A stretch of 64,000 nucleotides of DNA from positions 62,001-126,000 of the forward strand of contig JACPIT010000007.1 in the NCBI GenBank assembly GCA_016187945.1, read 5' to 3'. A model generated the notes under the pieces. That model ran no database searches. It was not told the origin of the DNA and saw only the letters and a list, made by a program, of their open reading frames with translations. A program made the translations under genes and the position numbers. Below are positions 25,870 to 34,768 of this stretch, one piece after another. The first letter of the stretch is position 1, and each line of letters starts with the position of its first letter. Source of the DNA: Opitutia bacterium (GTDB lineage: Bacteria; Verrucomicrobiota; Verrucomicrobiia; Opitutales; Opitutaceae).

Positions 25870-26718
25870 CTACGAGCGAGTTCGAGCCGCGGCCGCGTTG
25901 CGCCAGGCGAGGGGACTGGTGCGCTCGGCGGCTTTGAACGCCCGATAAAAGGTCGTGATCTCGTCGAAGCCGCATTCGTAGGCGATCGATGTCACGGATC
26001 GGTTGGTTTCGCGGAGCAGTCGTTTCGCGTGTTCGAGGCGGTGGCGCTGAATGACGGCGAGCCACGATTCTCCCGTCGCCTCGCGGAACAACTGCGTGAA
26101 ATGCCGGCGACTGAGGCCGAGCGTCGCCGCGGCGCTGTCCACGCTTTGCCGATCGTAGAAGCGCCGCGCCAGCTCCGCCGCATACGCCGCCACGCGCGCC
26201 CGCGCGGGCTGGTCGGCCGCTGCATGTCGCGGCTCCGGCGCGCGTCCGGCGGCGGCTCGGGCCACGAGGCCGAGCGCCTGCCAGGCGAATCCCGTGATCA
26301 ACAGCTCCGCGCCGACGCGCGCCAGCGTTTGCTCGTGCAGCAGGTGGCGAACGATGCCGCGCAATTCGCCGTTCCACGCCGGAGCAGGGAAGTGGCGGAA
26401 TCTTGCCAGGCTCGTCGGCAGGGAGCTGAACGACCGCGGCGCGAGGCAAAGCGCATAGAGCGAGAGCGGCCGGAGGCCGTCGTCCTCGATGTGGTGCCGC
26501 TCGCCCGCCGGGACGAGCACGACGCCGCCGCCCCGCAACGGCACGCGCGCGCCCCCGCGCACGAGCCAACCCGCGCCGGAGAACGGCTGGACGATCTTCA
26601 TGAACGGGTGCCGCGCCGGCTCCATGCGGAAGCCGCGGGCGTGGTGACTTTCGAGAACGAACACGCCGCAGGCGGGAAACTGGACGGCGATCGGGCGCCG
26701 GGCGCGGGGATCGAACAT
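25870..26718 (-). CDS. AraC-family transcriptional regulator
   Basis: A 282-residue regulator. The N-terminal cupin domain (about 10-125) includes RMEPARHPFMKIVQPFSGAGW and VVLVPAGERHHIED. The C-terminal double helix-turn-helix has SAAATLGLSRRHFTQLFREATGESW and SIAYECGFDEITTFYRAFKAAERTSP. The open frame continues upstream to 26817, but that extension lies in the divergent promoter and adds no domain, so MFDPRARRP is taken as the start. It is divergent from the Rieske oxygenase gene by about 100 bases and is the obvious candidate regulator of the Rieske/MetE-core pair. Its ligand is unknown. Confidence 0.9.
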   Translation of the reverse strand: MFDPRARRPIAVQFPACGVFVLESHHARGFRMEPARHPFMKIVQPFSGAGWLVRGGARVPLRGGGVVLVPAGERHHIEDDGLRPLSLYALCLAPRSFSSLPTSLARFRHFPAPAWNGELRGIVRHLLHEQTLARVGAELLITGFAWQALGLVARAAAGRAPEPRHAAADQPARARVAAYAAELARRFYDRQSVDSAAATLGLSRRHFTQLFREATGESWLAVIQRHRLEHAKRLLRETNRSVTSIAYECGFDEITTFYRAFKAAERTSPLAWRNAAAARTRS

Positions 26719-26819
26719 GGCGGGACTGGGAATGGCGACGAGCGCCCGATTTGCCAAGCCGCATCGCCCAAGGCGCCACGACTCGGGAGGCGACAAGGTG
26801 ATAGGATGCCGCGCCACGC
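26719..26819. promoter_or_regulatory. Divergent AraC / Rieske promoter region
   Basis: This 101-base interval must contain promoters for both the AraC regulator and the Rieske oxygenase. GATAGGAT at 26800-26807 resembles a -10 element but lies very close to the ATG at 26820. No convincing -35 or operator repeat could be picked out, so only position supports the call. Confidence 0.35.
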
Positions 26820-27857
26820 ATGACTTTGACCGAGGATACGGTTTTCTCCGCGCTGCGGCGCACCTGGCAGCCCGTCGCGAACGCGCCCGCGCTGCCGCCC
26901 GGTGCCGTCATCAATTACACGCTGCTCGAGACGGAACTGGTCATCGCCCGGTTTGCCAACGGGCAGTTGCTGGCGGCCGACGTGGCTTGTCCGCACAAGG
27001 GCGCGCGCCTGTCGGCGGGATGCATCCACGACCGCGTGCTGATGTGTCCGTATCACGGCTGGACCTTCGCTGTGGACGGCGCGTGCGCGGCGATTCCGTC
27101 GCTGGTCGAACCGAGCCCGGAGAAGTTGGCGCTCTCGCACCTGCGCACGTATCGCGTGCAGGAGCGCTACGGATTCGTGTGGGTGAAGCTCGAGGATGCG
27201 CCGTTGGCGAATGGCGCGAAGCACGAATTGCCGGACGTGCCGGAGTTCGAGGATGCGCGTTGGACTTACCGTCTCGGCCCGCCGATGGCGTTCGCGGCGG
27301 GCTGGAGGCGTGAGGTGGAGAACTACCTCGACATGACCCATTTTGCTTTCGCCCATCGCCGCACGCTCGGCCTGTGTGCCGATCCCCGGATTCGCGGCAT
27401 GGAGATCACGACGCATGCGGACGGCGGTTACCAGATGGACGCGCCGTTCCCAGCGCTCGAAACCGCGCACGAAATGCCGGGCAAGCTTCAGAGTGCGCAC
27501 CATCGGCGGCAACGGAGCTGGTTGCCGAACTTCACGACGATCCGCCAGAGCTTCGCCGACGGCGACGAGCGCGTGCTCGTGCACATTCCGTCGCCGAACA
27601 CGCGCGAGAGCTGCACGTGTTTCTGGTCGCTCGCGATTTCGCCGGGTTTTTGCGGCCCGCCGCCGGAGGCGCAGATCGAGTTTGCCGTGAAGGTGCTCGA
27701 TGAAGACCGCCGGATGTGCGAGCTGCAGGTGCCGCGCGAAGTGCCGATCAATCCCGCGCGGGGCGCGTGGGGCGTGCTCGTGACGCCCGGCGACACGCTC
27801 GCGAACACTTTCCAGAAACAACTCCGTCGCTGGCTGCTCGCCGGCGCCGGCGAATGA
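26820..27857 (+). CDS. Rieske non-haem iron oxygenase, catalytic (alpha) subunit
   Basis: A 345-residue Rieske oxygenase of the VanA/phthalate-oxygenase-like type. The [2Fe-2S] ligands are C57-P-H59 and C76-x2-H79 (CPYHGW), 17 residues apart. The mononuclear iron site is in ENYLDMTHFAFAH: N168, D171, H174 and H179. Length and motif spacing are normal for single-component-alpha enzymes that demethylate or hydroxylate small aromatics, amines or sterol-like compounds. The enzyme needs a reductase, and none is encoded nearby, so electrons must come from elsewhere. The MetE-core gene begins 19 bases after this stop, and an AraC regulator is divergent. Oxidative demethylation coupled to methyl transfer is an inference from context only. 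Confidence 0.92.
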   Translation: MTLTEDTVFSALRRTWQPVANAPALPPGAVINYTLLETELVIARFANGQLLAADVACPHKGARLSAGCIHDRVLMCPYHGWTFAVDGACAAIPSLVEPSPEKLALSHLRTYRVQERYGFVWVKLEDAPLANGAKHELPDVPEFEDARWTYRLGPPMAFAAGWRREVENYLDMTHFAFAHRRTLGLCADPRIRGMEITTHADGGYQMDAPFPALETAHEMPGKLQSAHHRRQRSWLPNFTTIRQSFADGDERVLVHIPSPNTRESCTCFWSLAISPGFCGPPPEAQIEFAVKVLDEDRRMCELQVPREVPINPARGAWGVLVTPGDTLANTFQKQLRRWLLAGAGE

Positions 27858-27876
27858 GATCAACCCCGAAACTCCC

Positions 27877-29004
27877 ATGTGCGACGTTTGCCTCTCCCCC
27901 AAACACGTTTCCTCCCGTCCTCGTGCGCTCGCGGCCGCCGCGGGTCTTCGCGCTCCCGCCGTGAAAGCGGCGCACGCGGCAGTGCCACCGATTCCGAAAT
28001 CGCCGCGCATCCTCGCGACGACGGTCGGCTCGTATCCGGTGCCGGACTGGCTCGCGGCGTCGCCGAGCGAGCAGGGCGTGATCGATGCGACGCGCGTCGT
28101 CTTCGATTTGCAGCGGCAGGCGGGCATCGATCTGCCGACGGACGGCGAGCTGTATCGGTTCGACGTGAATCATCCCGACACGAACGGGATGATCGAATAC
28201 TTCATCCGGCCAATGGCCGGGATTTCATCGGTGGTCGGACGTTCGGTCGCGGAGGAGTTCGCGCGGCATTCGCCGATGGGATTTCGGCGCAAACCGGCTG
28301 GTGTCGTTACGGGCCCGCTGGGCGAAGGCTCGCTGAATTTGCTCGCGGATTGCCAGCGCGCAGCCGCGGTCGCGGGCGGGCCGTTCAAGTTCACCGTGAC
28401 GAGCCCCTACATGCTCGCGCGCACGCTCCTCGATCATCACTACCGCGACTTCGCCGCGCTGACGCTCGCGCTCGCCGACGTGCTGGCGGATCAGGTGCGC
28501 GGTTTGCCGGCGGCGTGCGTGCAGATGGACGAGGCCAACATCCCGGGCAATCCGGCCGATGGCCCGCTCGCGGCGGAGGCGATCAATCGCGTGCTCGACG
28601 CGATCGACCGCGGCACGGAGCGCGCGGTGCATTTCTGTTTCGGCAACTACGGCGGACAGACGATTCAAGCCGGCGGTTGGAAGAAGCTGATCGCCTTCTT
28701 GAACAGCCTGCGTTGCGACCATCTCGTGCTCGAATTGGCGCATCGACCGGCGTCGGATCTCGACGCGCTCAGGCAGATCGACCGGAAGATTGCTCTCGGA
28801 GTCGGCGTCGTGGATATCAAGGTGAACCACATCGAGACGCCGGACGAAATCGCGGAGCGCATCGCCGCAGTCGAGAAGAAGGTCGGCGCCGGCCGCGTGC
28901 GTTGGGTGCATCCCGATTGCGGATTCTGGATGCTCAAACGCTCCGTCGCCGATCGGAAAATCGAGGCGTTGGTCCGGGGGCGCGACCGATACTTGAGCTC
29001 CTGA
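27877..29004 (+). CDS. MetE-core (cobalamin-independent methionine synthase C-domain-like) methyltransferase
   Basis: A 375-residue TIM-barrel protein equivalent to the C-terminal catalytic half of MetE; the folate-binding N-terminal half is absent. The zinc-site set is complete: H252-x-C254 (HFCFGN), E286 (LVLELAHRP) and C348 (HPDCGF), matching His, Cys, Glu and Cys of MetE. Other family marks are TTVGSYPVP (48-56), DLPTDGELYRFD (85-96) and QMDEANIP (216-223). The first 40 residues are an unusual extension beginning MCDVC, with Ala/Arg-rich sequence that is neither a clear signal peptide nor a known domain. Core-only members include folate-independent methionine synthases and methyltransferases using other donors. 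Its partner appears to be the upstream Rieske oxygenase. Substrate is not assigned. Confidence 0.85.
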   Translation: MCDVCLSPKHVSSRPRALAAAAGLRAPAVKAAHAAVPPIPKSPRILATTVGSYPVPDWLAASPSEQGVIDATRVVFDLQRQAGIDLPTDGELYRFDVNHPDTNGMIEYFIRPMAGISSVVGRSVAEEFARHSPMGFRRKPAGVVTGPLGEGSLNLLADCQRAAAVAGGPFKFTVTSPYMLARTLLDHHYRDFAALTLALADVLADQVRGLPAACVQMDEANIPGNPADGPLAAEAINRVLDAIDRGTERAVHFCFGNYGGQTIQAGGWKKLIAFLNSLRCDHLVLELAHRPASDLDALRQIDRKIALGVGVVDIKVNHIETPDEIAERIAAVEKKVGAGRVRWVHPDCGFWMLKRSVADRKIEALVRGRDRYLSS

Positions 29005-29061
29005 CGCTGTCGGGCGGGTGAGACGGTAGCGGTCGACAACGCTGGCCGGCAGCTCAACCGC

Positions 29062-31602
29062 ATGAGCGTCCTGCGAGAGGGCAGAAGGCGTTTCGGGTCT
29101 ATGCTGAGCGGCGCGATGATGCGTTTCCGACCGCTTTGCTTTCGCCTTTGTTCGTGGCTCTCGTTGTTTGCGAGTTGCGTCCCGGCGCTCGCGGATGCGC
29201 GCGAACCGATCGAGGTTGTGCAGGCGTCGAGTGCAAGCGTGGCGCAGCGTCGGGCGACCGACGAGTTGGTCGCGCGGCTGCGTCGGCTTTATCCGGACGA
29301 ACGCTTCGTGCACGCGCGTGAGGTCCGCCCCGCAGCGCGGACGATCGTCGTCGCAGAGCTGTCTGCGAGCGCGGCGCTCCTCGGCGGCCTGGTCGATCCG
29401 GCGGGGCTCAGCCGGCCGGAAAGCTTCGCGGTGAGTCATCGCGGCGATCTCGCCGTGATCGCGGGCGCGGATGCACGTGGCGTCGTTTATGGCATATACG
29501 CGCTCCTCGAGACGCTGGGCTGCGGGTTCTTTCTGAGCGACGAAAGCGAGCCGCTGCCGCGACGCGGCACGTTGTCGTTCGAGGGTTGGTCCCCGAGCGA
29601 CGCACCGCTGTTTGCCGATCGGATCATCCTGAACTGGCATAATTTTCTCAGCAGCGCAACGACGTGGGAATACGAAGACTGGGAACGCTACATCGCGACC
29701 GCCGTGCGTCTGCGTTTCAACGACCTGATGGTGCACGCCTACGGCAACAGCCCGATGTTTTCGTTCCAATTCAACAGCGTGGCAAAAACGGTCGGCTATT
29801 TCGCGACCACGCAGCGCGGGCGCGATTGGGGCACCCAGCACGTCAACGACGTGCGGCGACTTGTGGGCGGCGATGTATTTTCGTCCGCGGTGTTCGGCGC
29901 TTCGGTCGCGCAGGTCGACTCGGAGCGGCGAGTCGAAGCGACGGTGACCATGATGCGGCGCGTGTTCGCGGAGGCGCGCGCTCGCGGACTCGGCGTCACG
30001 TTCGCGCTCGACGTCGATACAACGTCGGCGAATCCATCGGAGATCATCGCCACGCTGCCGGCCGACGCACGCTTCCGCTCGGGGGAACACGAACTGGCGA
30101 ATCCGGACACGCCGGCGGGCTTCGCGTTCTATCGAGCGCAGGTCGAGCAACTGCTGACGCTGTATCCGGACGTCACGCGCCTCGCGGTTTGGTTCCGCGA
30201 TCCGACCGCGAATACGCCGTGGCGCCGGTTGAAGCGCGCCGAAATGCCTGCCGCGTGGCAACGGGAATTCACCGGCCCCGACGAGGACGTGTCGGCGTTC
30301 GCCCTTGCGAAAATCGTGCACGCGTTCCGCCGCGCGTTGACGGAATTGAAACGTGACGACGTCGCCCTCGCGACCGGATCGTGGGCGTTTCCCTTCCTGA
30401 CTGCGACGGATCGGTATCTGGCGCCGGAAATCCCCATCATCGCGCTCGATTGGTGGGTGTCGTTCGACTCGGCACGTGCCCGGCGGGATTTCCGTGCAAT
30501 GCGCAGCGGTCGCAAGGTCATTCCGATCCTCTGGACTCATCATGACGACCGCACCTACGTGGGGCGCCCTTACACGCCCTTCCGCGATCTCGCGACGAAG
30601 CTCGAACAGATCGGCGCGGCGGGTTTCGGCGTCATTCATTGGACGACGCGACCGCTCGATCTCTATTTCCGCAGCACGAGCCGGCAAACGTGGCGGCGAA
30701 CCCGCGATGAGCCGCTCGAACTCACCTGCGACGATGCGGCGGCGCGGCTATTCGGCGAAGCGGCACGTAAGACCGGCGGTCGCTACCTGCTCCCGTGGGT
30801 GACGGAGGCGCCGATGTTCGGCCGCGAAACCACCGCACTTCATCGATTTCCCGCTATCGACGCCGGAAATCCATGCACAACGCGGCCGCGAGCGACTGGC
30901 GCTGCTCGACGAAATCGAAATGGCGCAGGGGCCGTTGGAGTCGCCAGCGAGCGAACGGCTCCGCTACTTCGCCGCCCACGAGCGATTCGTGCTGTCGTTT
31001 TTTGCCGCGCAAGCGGCTGTCGAGCGGGCGAGAGATGCGCTGAAGCGCGACGATTTCGCGCGCGCGAAGGTGGAAATGCGCGACGTTCGACCGGAGCGGG
31101 GCATCGCAGACTACGTCACTGCGGCGCGCGTCGGCGTCATCACACCGGGCGAAAAGGCGCTGATCGTCTCGCTCAATCTGCGCTGGCTGCCGGATGTGTT
31201 GTCGGTCCGTCAGGCGGCGGGGCTGGAGCCGGTTCGCTACCGTTTCGGCGACGTGCAGCAGGAGCCGCTCGCGCAAGGCGCCGATCCCAACACCTACTAC
31301 GTCGACGAGCAGCGTCGCTGGTGGAAGGTCGTCGATCGCACGACCGGTCCTTCGAAGTTACGCCTCACCGCGATTTCCGGTGACCGCCACTCGCCCGGTC
31401 GCTACGTCGTGAACGGTGCGGCGGCGCTCGCGCCCTCGAGGGTGGGTTCGTCACCGCGATATTGCTTCCGCAGACACCAGCCGAGCGCACGCCGCGCCGT
31501 GCAGTTTCGAGAAAACACGAAAGCCTGCGACTTGAGCTGTCCCATCGTCCGCCGACACCTCCACCCAAACAGCGGTGCTCTCTCGAACTCGTCGCCGAGT
31601 GA
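29062..31602 (+). pseudogene. Secreted alpha-glucuronidase-like/GH gene with disrupted reading frame
   Basis: The 5' part encodes a signal peptide (near MMRFRPLCF, from 29116, cleaved about ALADARE) and a domain resembling the alpha/beta N-terminus of alpha-glucuronidases (ATDELVARLRRLYPDERF, ADARGVVYGIYALLETLGCGFFLSDE). A barrel-like region follows (WHNFLSS, RFNDLMVHAYGNSP, GVTFALDVDTT, DWWVSFDS, ILWTHHDD). Protein-like sequence leaves this frame near 30830-30845 and continues one base over (DFPLSTPEIHAQRG, then LRYFAAHERFVLSFF and DPNTYYVDEQRRWWKVV). The original frame runs on to a stop at 31381-31383 but is Arg-rich nonsense after the break. Around 31400-31440 coding character seems to return to the first frame (LEGGFVTAILLPQTPAE), ending at 31602. 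It is either a pseudogene or carries sequencing errors. No active product is expected as written. Confidence 0.6.
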
Positions 31603-31906
31603 GCGCGAGAGGGAGATGTGCGTTTACGCGCGGTGGGAAAAATCGCGGCGGTGCCGGTTCGCGCTTCGCGGTCCGTCGATTCCGGGGCCGCCAGCCAGCA
31701 AGCCCTCGATGAAATTCGCGAACGACGATCAAAATCCAGGCGAGTCAGCGCTATCTCTCGCGGGGACGATTTCCAACCCGCCTCCGCACACGGAGGGCGC
31801 GGTCGAATTTTTGCTACCGCCTGAGAAGCGGCGGCGAGAAGTGCAGCAGTTTAATTCATTTTGAATTGAACATCGGGAAAATCCATGATGCATTCGGTTT
31901 TCGACA
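31603..31906. other. Intergenic region before the polysaccharide locus
   Basis: About 300 bases between the broken glycosidase-like gene and the GbsR-type regulator. No reading frame here looks protein-like. The last 60 bases become AT-rich and contain the palindrome at 31849-31871. This is where the promoter of the polysaccharide locus is expected, although no clear -35/-10 pair was identified. Confidence 0.5.
31849..31871. promoter_or_regulatory. AT-rich palindromic operator candidate ahead of the GbsR-type gene
   Basis: GTTTAATTC and GAATTGAAC form a nine-base inverted repeat with one mismatch around a five-base ATTTT spacer, 35 bases before the regulator's ATG. It stands out from the GC-rich surroundings. 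Winged-helix regulators of the MarR/GbsR type bind such dyads as homodimers. Autoregulation, and perhaps control of the downstream locus, is a reasonable inference. Confidence 0.5.
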
Positions 31907-32461
31907 ATGGCCCGGCTCGCAATCGACGCACACGTTGCCTCTGCCACGTCCGCTCGTGGACTGGTGTTGGCGGCTGGACGACCGGTGGATGCGGTCGGGT
32001 TCGAGGAGCAAGTGGTCGATTTTTTTGTGGGCGCGGCGGACATCCTTGGAGTCCCAAAATCGGTGGCGGCAATCTATGGAGTGGTCTTCGCCTCGCCGGC
32101 GCCGCTCAGCTTCGCGGAGATCGAGACGAGGTTGAACATTTCCAAGGGTTCGGTGAGCCAAGGGCTGCGCGTGCTGCGCGAAGTCGGCGCACTCAAGGAG
32201 GTCTCGAGGACTGAGGACCGGCGTGAGCTCTTCGAGCCCGACTTGGAGATGCGCAAGCTGATCGAGCGTTTTCTCGAAAAGCGCATGCAGCGCCAGTTGG
32301 ACGACGGCAAAACCAGGCTTTCCGCGCTCCGGCGCCAGATCCCGGGTGGCAGCCGCGAGGAGATCGCGCGGCTGAATGCGCGATTGAAATCGCTGCAAAG
32401 CTGGCAGGACAAGGCCCGGGCGTTGATGCCCGTCGTTCGCACCTTTCTGAAGCTCACGTAA
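31907..32461 (+). CDS. GbsR/MarR-family winged-helix transcriptional regulator
   Basis: A 184-residue regulator. The winged helix-turn-helix spans about 48-110 (AAIYGVVFASPAPLSFAEIE, then LNISKGSVSQGLRVLREVGAL), a pattern typical of GbsR relatives. The charged C-terminal half (about 115-180) is helical and probably a dimerisation coiled coil (LIERFLEKRMQRQL, REEIARLNARLKSLQ). It is the first gene of the long forward polysaccharide locus and has a palindrome 35 bases upstream. A T7 tract (32020-32026) lies inside the gene. It likely represses or activates its own operon in response to an unknown cue. Ninety-four bases separate it from the next gene, so an internal promoter is possible. Confidence 0.85.
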   Translation: MARLAIDAHVASATSARGLVLAAGRPVDAVGFEEQVVDFFVGAADILGVPKSVAAIYGVVFASPAPLSFAEIETRLNISKGSVSQGLRVLREVGALKEVSRTEDRRELFEPDLEMRKLIERFLEKRMQRQLDDGKTRLSALRRQIPGGSREEIARLNARLKSLQSWQDKARALMPVVRTFLKLT

Positions 32462-32555
32462 TCGGAACCTTCCAGGTTTCGCCCATGCAGAACCGACTGC
32501 TCAATCCCTTTTCGGTCGCAAACAAATCCCGGAAGCGACCCGGCGAAGCTTTGCC

Positions 32556-33272
32556 ATGATGTCGACCTTGCTCCGTCGCTGGGTGCGTGGTGTGCGCTTT
32601 ATCGGCAAGGTTGTCACCGGTCGCGAAGTCTGGATGCGCTCTCGCGTCTCCGCGGTCACGGAATTCCACGGATCGGAATACGGCGGTTGGGCGATTCTCG
32701 CCGACAGTCTGGACGCGAGTTCGACCGTGCTTTCTTTTGGCATCGGGGATGACTGCACGTTCGATTTGGCGTTGATCGCGAAATACGGCTGCACGGTGCA
32801 TGGGTTCGATCCGACGCCGAAGTCGATTGCTTGGGTGGAGAGCAACATTCATGACCCGCGTTTCGTTTTCCATCCCTGGGCGCTGGCGGGGCACAGCGGG
32901 ACGCTGGAACTCTATCTGCCCGTGCATCCCGACCATGTCTCGGCTTCGCTCCGTCCGGGCACGCATGTCTCGGCCGGGCGAGTTCAGGTGCCATGTTTCG
33001 ATCCGAGAATGTTGATGCAGCGCCTCGGAGTGGCCGAGATCGATGTGCTCAAGATGGATATCGAAGGTGCCGAATACGAAGTCATCGACCGGTTGGTTAC
33101 GGACGGAGAACTTCGCAAAGTCCGGCAATTGCTCATCGAGTTCCATCATTGGCTGCCTGCGTTTGGTGCGGCGGCGACGCGCCGGGCCCTCCATCAATTG
33201 AGACAAGCGGGCTTCGTGCCGTGCTGGATTTCACCGAGCGGACATGAGGTGTTGTTCGTTCCGCGCCCATGA
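32556..33272 (+). CDS. FkbM-family SAM-dependent methyltransferase
   Basis: A 238-residue methyltransferase of the FkbM type. The SAM-binding region is VLSFGIGDDCTFDLALI (about 58-74), followed by the acidic-loop motif VHGFDPTPKS. The family mark DVLKMDIEGAEYEVIDRL lies at about 165-182. There is no signal peptide. FkbM-type enzymes O-methylate sugars or polyketides, and in surface-polysaccharide loci they usually methylate a sugar hydroxyl. ATG 32559 is an equally possible start. The next gene's ATG overlaps this stop by four bases. Substrate is inferred from context only. Confidence 0.85.
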   Translation: MMSTLLRRWVRGVRFIGKVVTGREVWMRSRVSAVTEFHGSEYGGWAILADSLDASSTVLSFGIGDDCTFDLALIAKYGCTVHGFDPTPKSIAWVESNIHDPRFVFHPWALAGHSGTLELYLPVHPDHVSASLRPGTHVSAGRVQVPCFDPRMLMQRLGVAEIDVLKMDIEGAEYEVIDRLVTDGELRKVRQLLIEFHHWLPAFGAAATRRALHQLRQAGFVPCWISPSGHEVLFVPRP

Positions 33273-34768
33273 CGCCACGGGTTGAAAAAAACTGGTTGTT
33301 GAAGTTTCCGATCTGGTGGGGCCTAGCCGCCTACGCGGTGTTGTTGCTCTGGTTGTGGCCGCGATGGAACTGTGTGCACAATGGCGACGAGTTCGGCTAC
33401 TACGAGAATCTGGCGCTGACCGCGCGCAGCGGACACTGGGTGTCCAGTCATTGGCTGGAGCCGTTGAACCGTCCTCTCGTCTACGGTGGTTGGGCGTTGT
33501 TCACGCTGACGGGCAGTTTCTACATCGCGACGCTGGGGCTCACCTATCTGTTCGCCGTGGGCAACTATGTTTTGTTGGAGCGGCTCCTGCGTTCGCAATT
33601 TCCGATGGGCGCATGGCGTGCGGTGGCTGTATGGGGGATCAGCGCGTGCCCGTTGCTTCTCAACAAGACGATCGAATACACCGGCTATACCGTCAGCGTG
33701 TTCACGCTGTTGGCCGCCTTGTTGGCGTGGCAGAAACGTCGTCTGGGATGGTTTTGCGGCTTGGTGCTCCTCGGATTCACGAGCCGACAGAGCGGGCTCT
33801 TCCTGTTGATCTTGCCGCTGGCGGATCTGTGGGTGCGCCGCCGGTGGGAGTGGCGCCCGATTGCGGCCGTGGCGACTTGCGGCCTGCTTGCCCTGTGGCT
33901 GCTGCAGCAGACAACGCCGACGCTGGCCTGGCAGATTGCGACGACGAAGATGGCGCAGACTACTCCGTGGCAGGCAGCCTGTCGGACGTTGGGCGGCGTA
34001 TTGACGATTATCGCGGGGTGGACGCTTTGGGACACCGTCTTGCACGGCGGCGCGATCGAGCGCGTGCGCCGCAATCTGCGGGCGCCGTGGATTCCGGGGG
34101 CGCTTTCACTATGCATGGTGGCACTCGGCTGGCGACACGGCTTCGAAATCGACATCGGCACGCCGGCGTTTCAGTCCTTGGCGGGCTTGGCGCCGTATTC
34201 GGCGGGAATGCTGCTCTGGCTGGTGGACTGGACTCGATTGCCGGCGTTGCCGGCATGGGGCTTTCTCGTCCTCTATTGTGGAGCTGTCGCGGTGCGCGGC
34301 AAATGGTGGGAGCATTACCTCGTGGATCCTTGGTTGGTGTTGATCGTCTTCACGAGCCCACGCTCCGCTGATGCGCCCGCGACGCCCAATTGGCGCCGGG
34401 TCGGACTGGGCTATGCTGCGCTGCTGTCGTTTTTGCTGTATGCCGTCGTGCTCCACCACGGACGAATGAAGGTGCAAGCGCGGGTCGCTAGCTACGAAAT
34501 GGAACTGCGCACGGGTGCGCGCGTCCTGCCGGAGATGGCAGGCACGTCGTTCGGACTGAAGGGGTGGAAGCTGTTCGCCGCTCTGCGTCCGGACCCGCGC
34601 GGGAACTTGATCGACTTTCTGCATTACGTGCCGACACGCGCTTCGGCTGGTCGCGTGCGCTCGGAATATCCGACCGGCGAGTTGTGGCTCTTGCCCCCAG
34701 GATATGCCAATCGGCGCTTTCCGCTGACAGATGCCGAGTGGCGGGAATTCATCCGGGAGAAATCATGA
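33269..34768 (+). CDS. Polytopic membrane protein, GT-C (GT39/ArnT-like) glycosyltransferase candidate
   Basis: A 499-residue membrane protein with about 10-11 transmembrane helices and a small C-terminal soluble part (about 400-499). The first periplasmic loop after helix 1 contains NGDEFGYYE, an acidic DE motif in the position where GT-C lipid-sugar glycosyltransferases (ArnT, PMT, GT39) hold their catalytic residue. Such enzymes use polyprenyl-phosphate sugars on the periplasmic side. No exosortase Cys/Arg/His pattern was seen. It overlaps the preceding and following genes by four bases each, so it is translationally coupled in the locus. It could add a side-chain sugar; a Wzy-like role is less likely. 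Confidence 0.65.
   Translation: MTPRVEKNWLLKFPIWWGLAAYAVLLLWLWPRWNCVHNGDEFGYYENLALTARSGHWVSSHWLEPLNRPLVYGGWALFTLTGSFYIATLGLTYLFAVGNYVLLERLLRSQFPMGAWRAVAVWGISACPLLLNKTIEYTGYTVSVFTLLAALLAWQKRRLGWFCGLVLLGFTSRQSGLFLLILPLADLWVRRRWEWRPIAAVATCGLLALWLLQQTTPTLAWQIATTKMAQTTPWQAACRTLGGVLTIIAGWTLWDTVLHGGAIERVRRNLRAPWIPGALSLCMVALGWRHGFEIDIGTPAFQSLAGLAPYSAGMLLWLVDWTRLPALPAWGFLVLYCGAVAVRGKWWEHYLVDPWLVLIVFTSPRSADAPATPNWRRVGLGYAALLSFLLYAVVLHHGRMKVQARVASYEMELRTGARVLPEMAGTSFGLKGWKLFAALRPDPRGNLIDFLHYVPTRASAGRVRSEYPTGELWLLPPGYANRRFPLTDAEWREFIREKS

Noticed and set aside
27877-28000. A Tat signal on the MetE-core protein.
   Set aside because: The N-terminal extension has RPR rather than a twin arginine and no proper hydrophobic core; the role of the MCDVC start stays open.
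28225-30687. An 820-codon reverse frame opposite the MetE-core and glycosidase-like genes.
   Set aside because: Low-complexity Arg-rich translation; the opposite strand carries complete zinc-site and glycosidase-like motifs.
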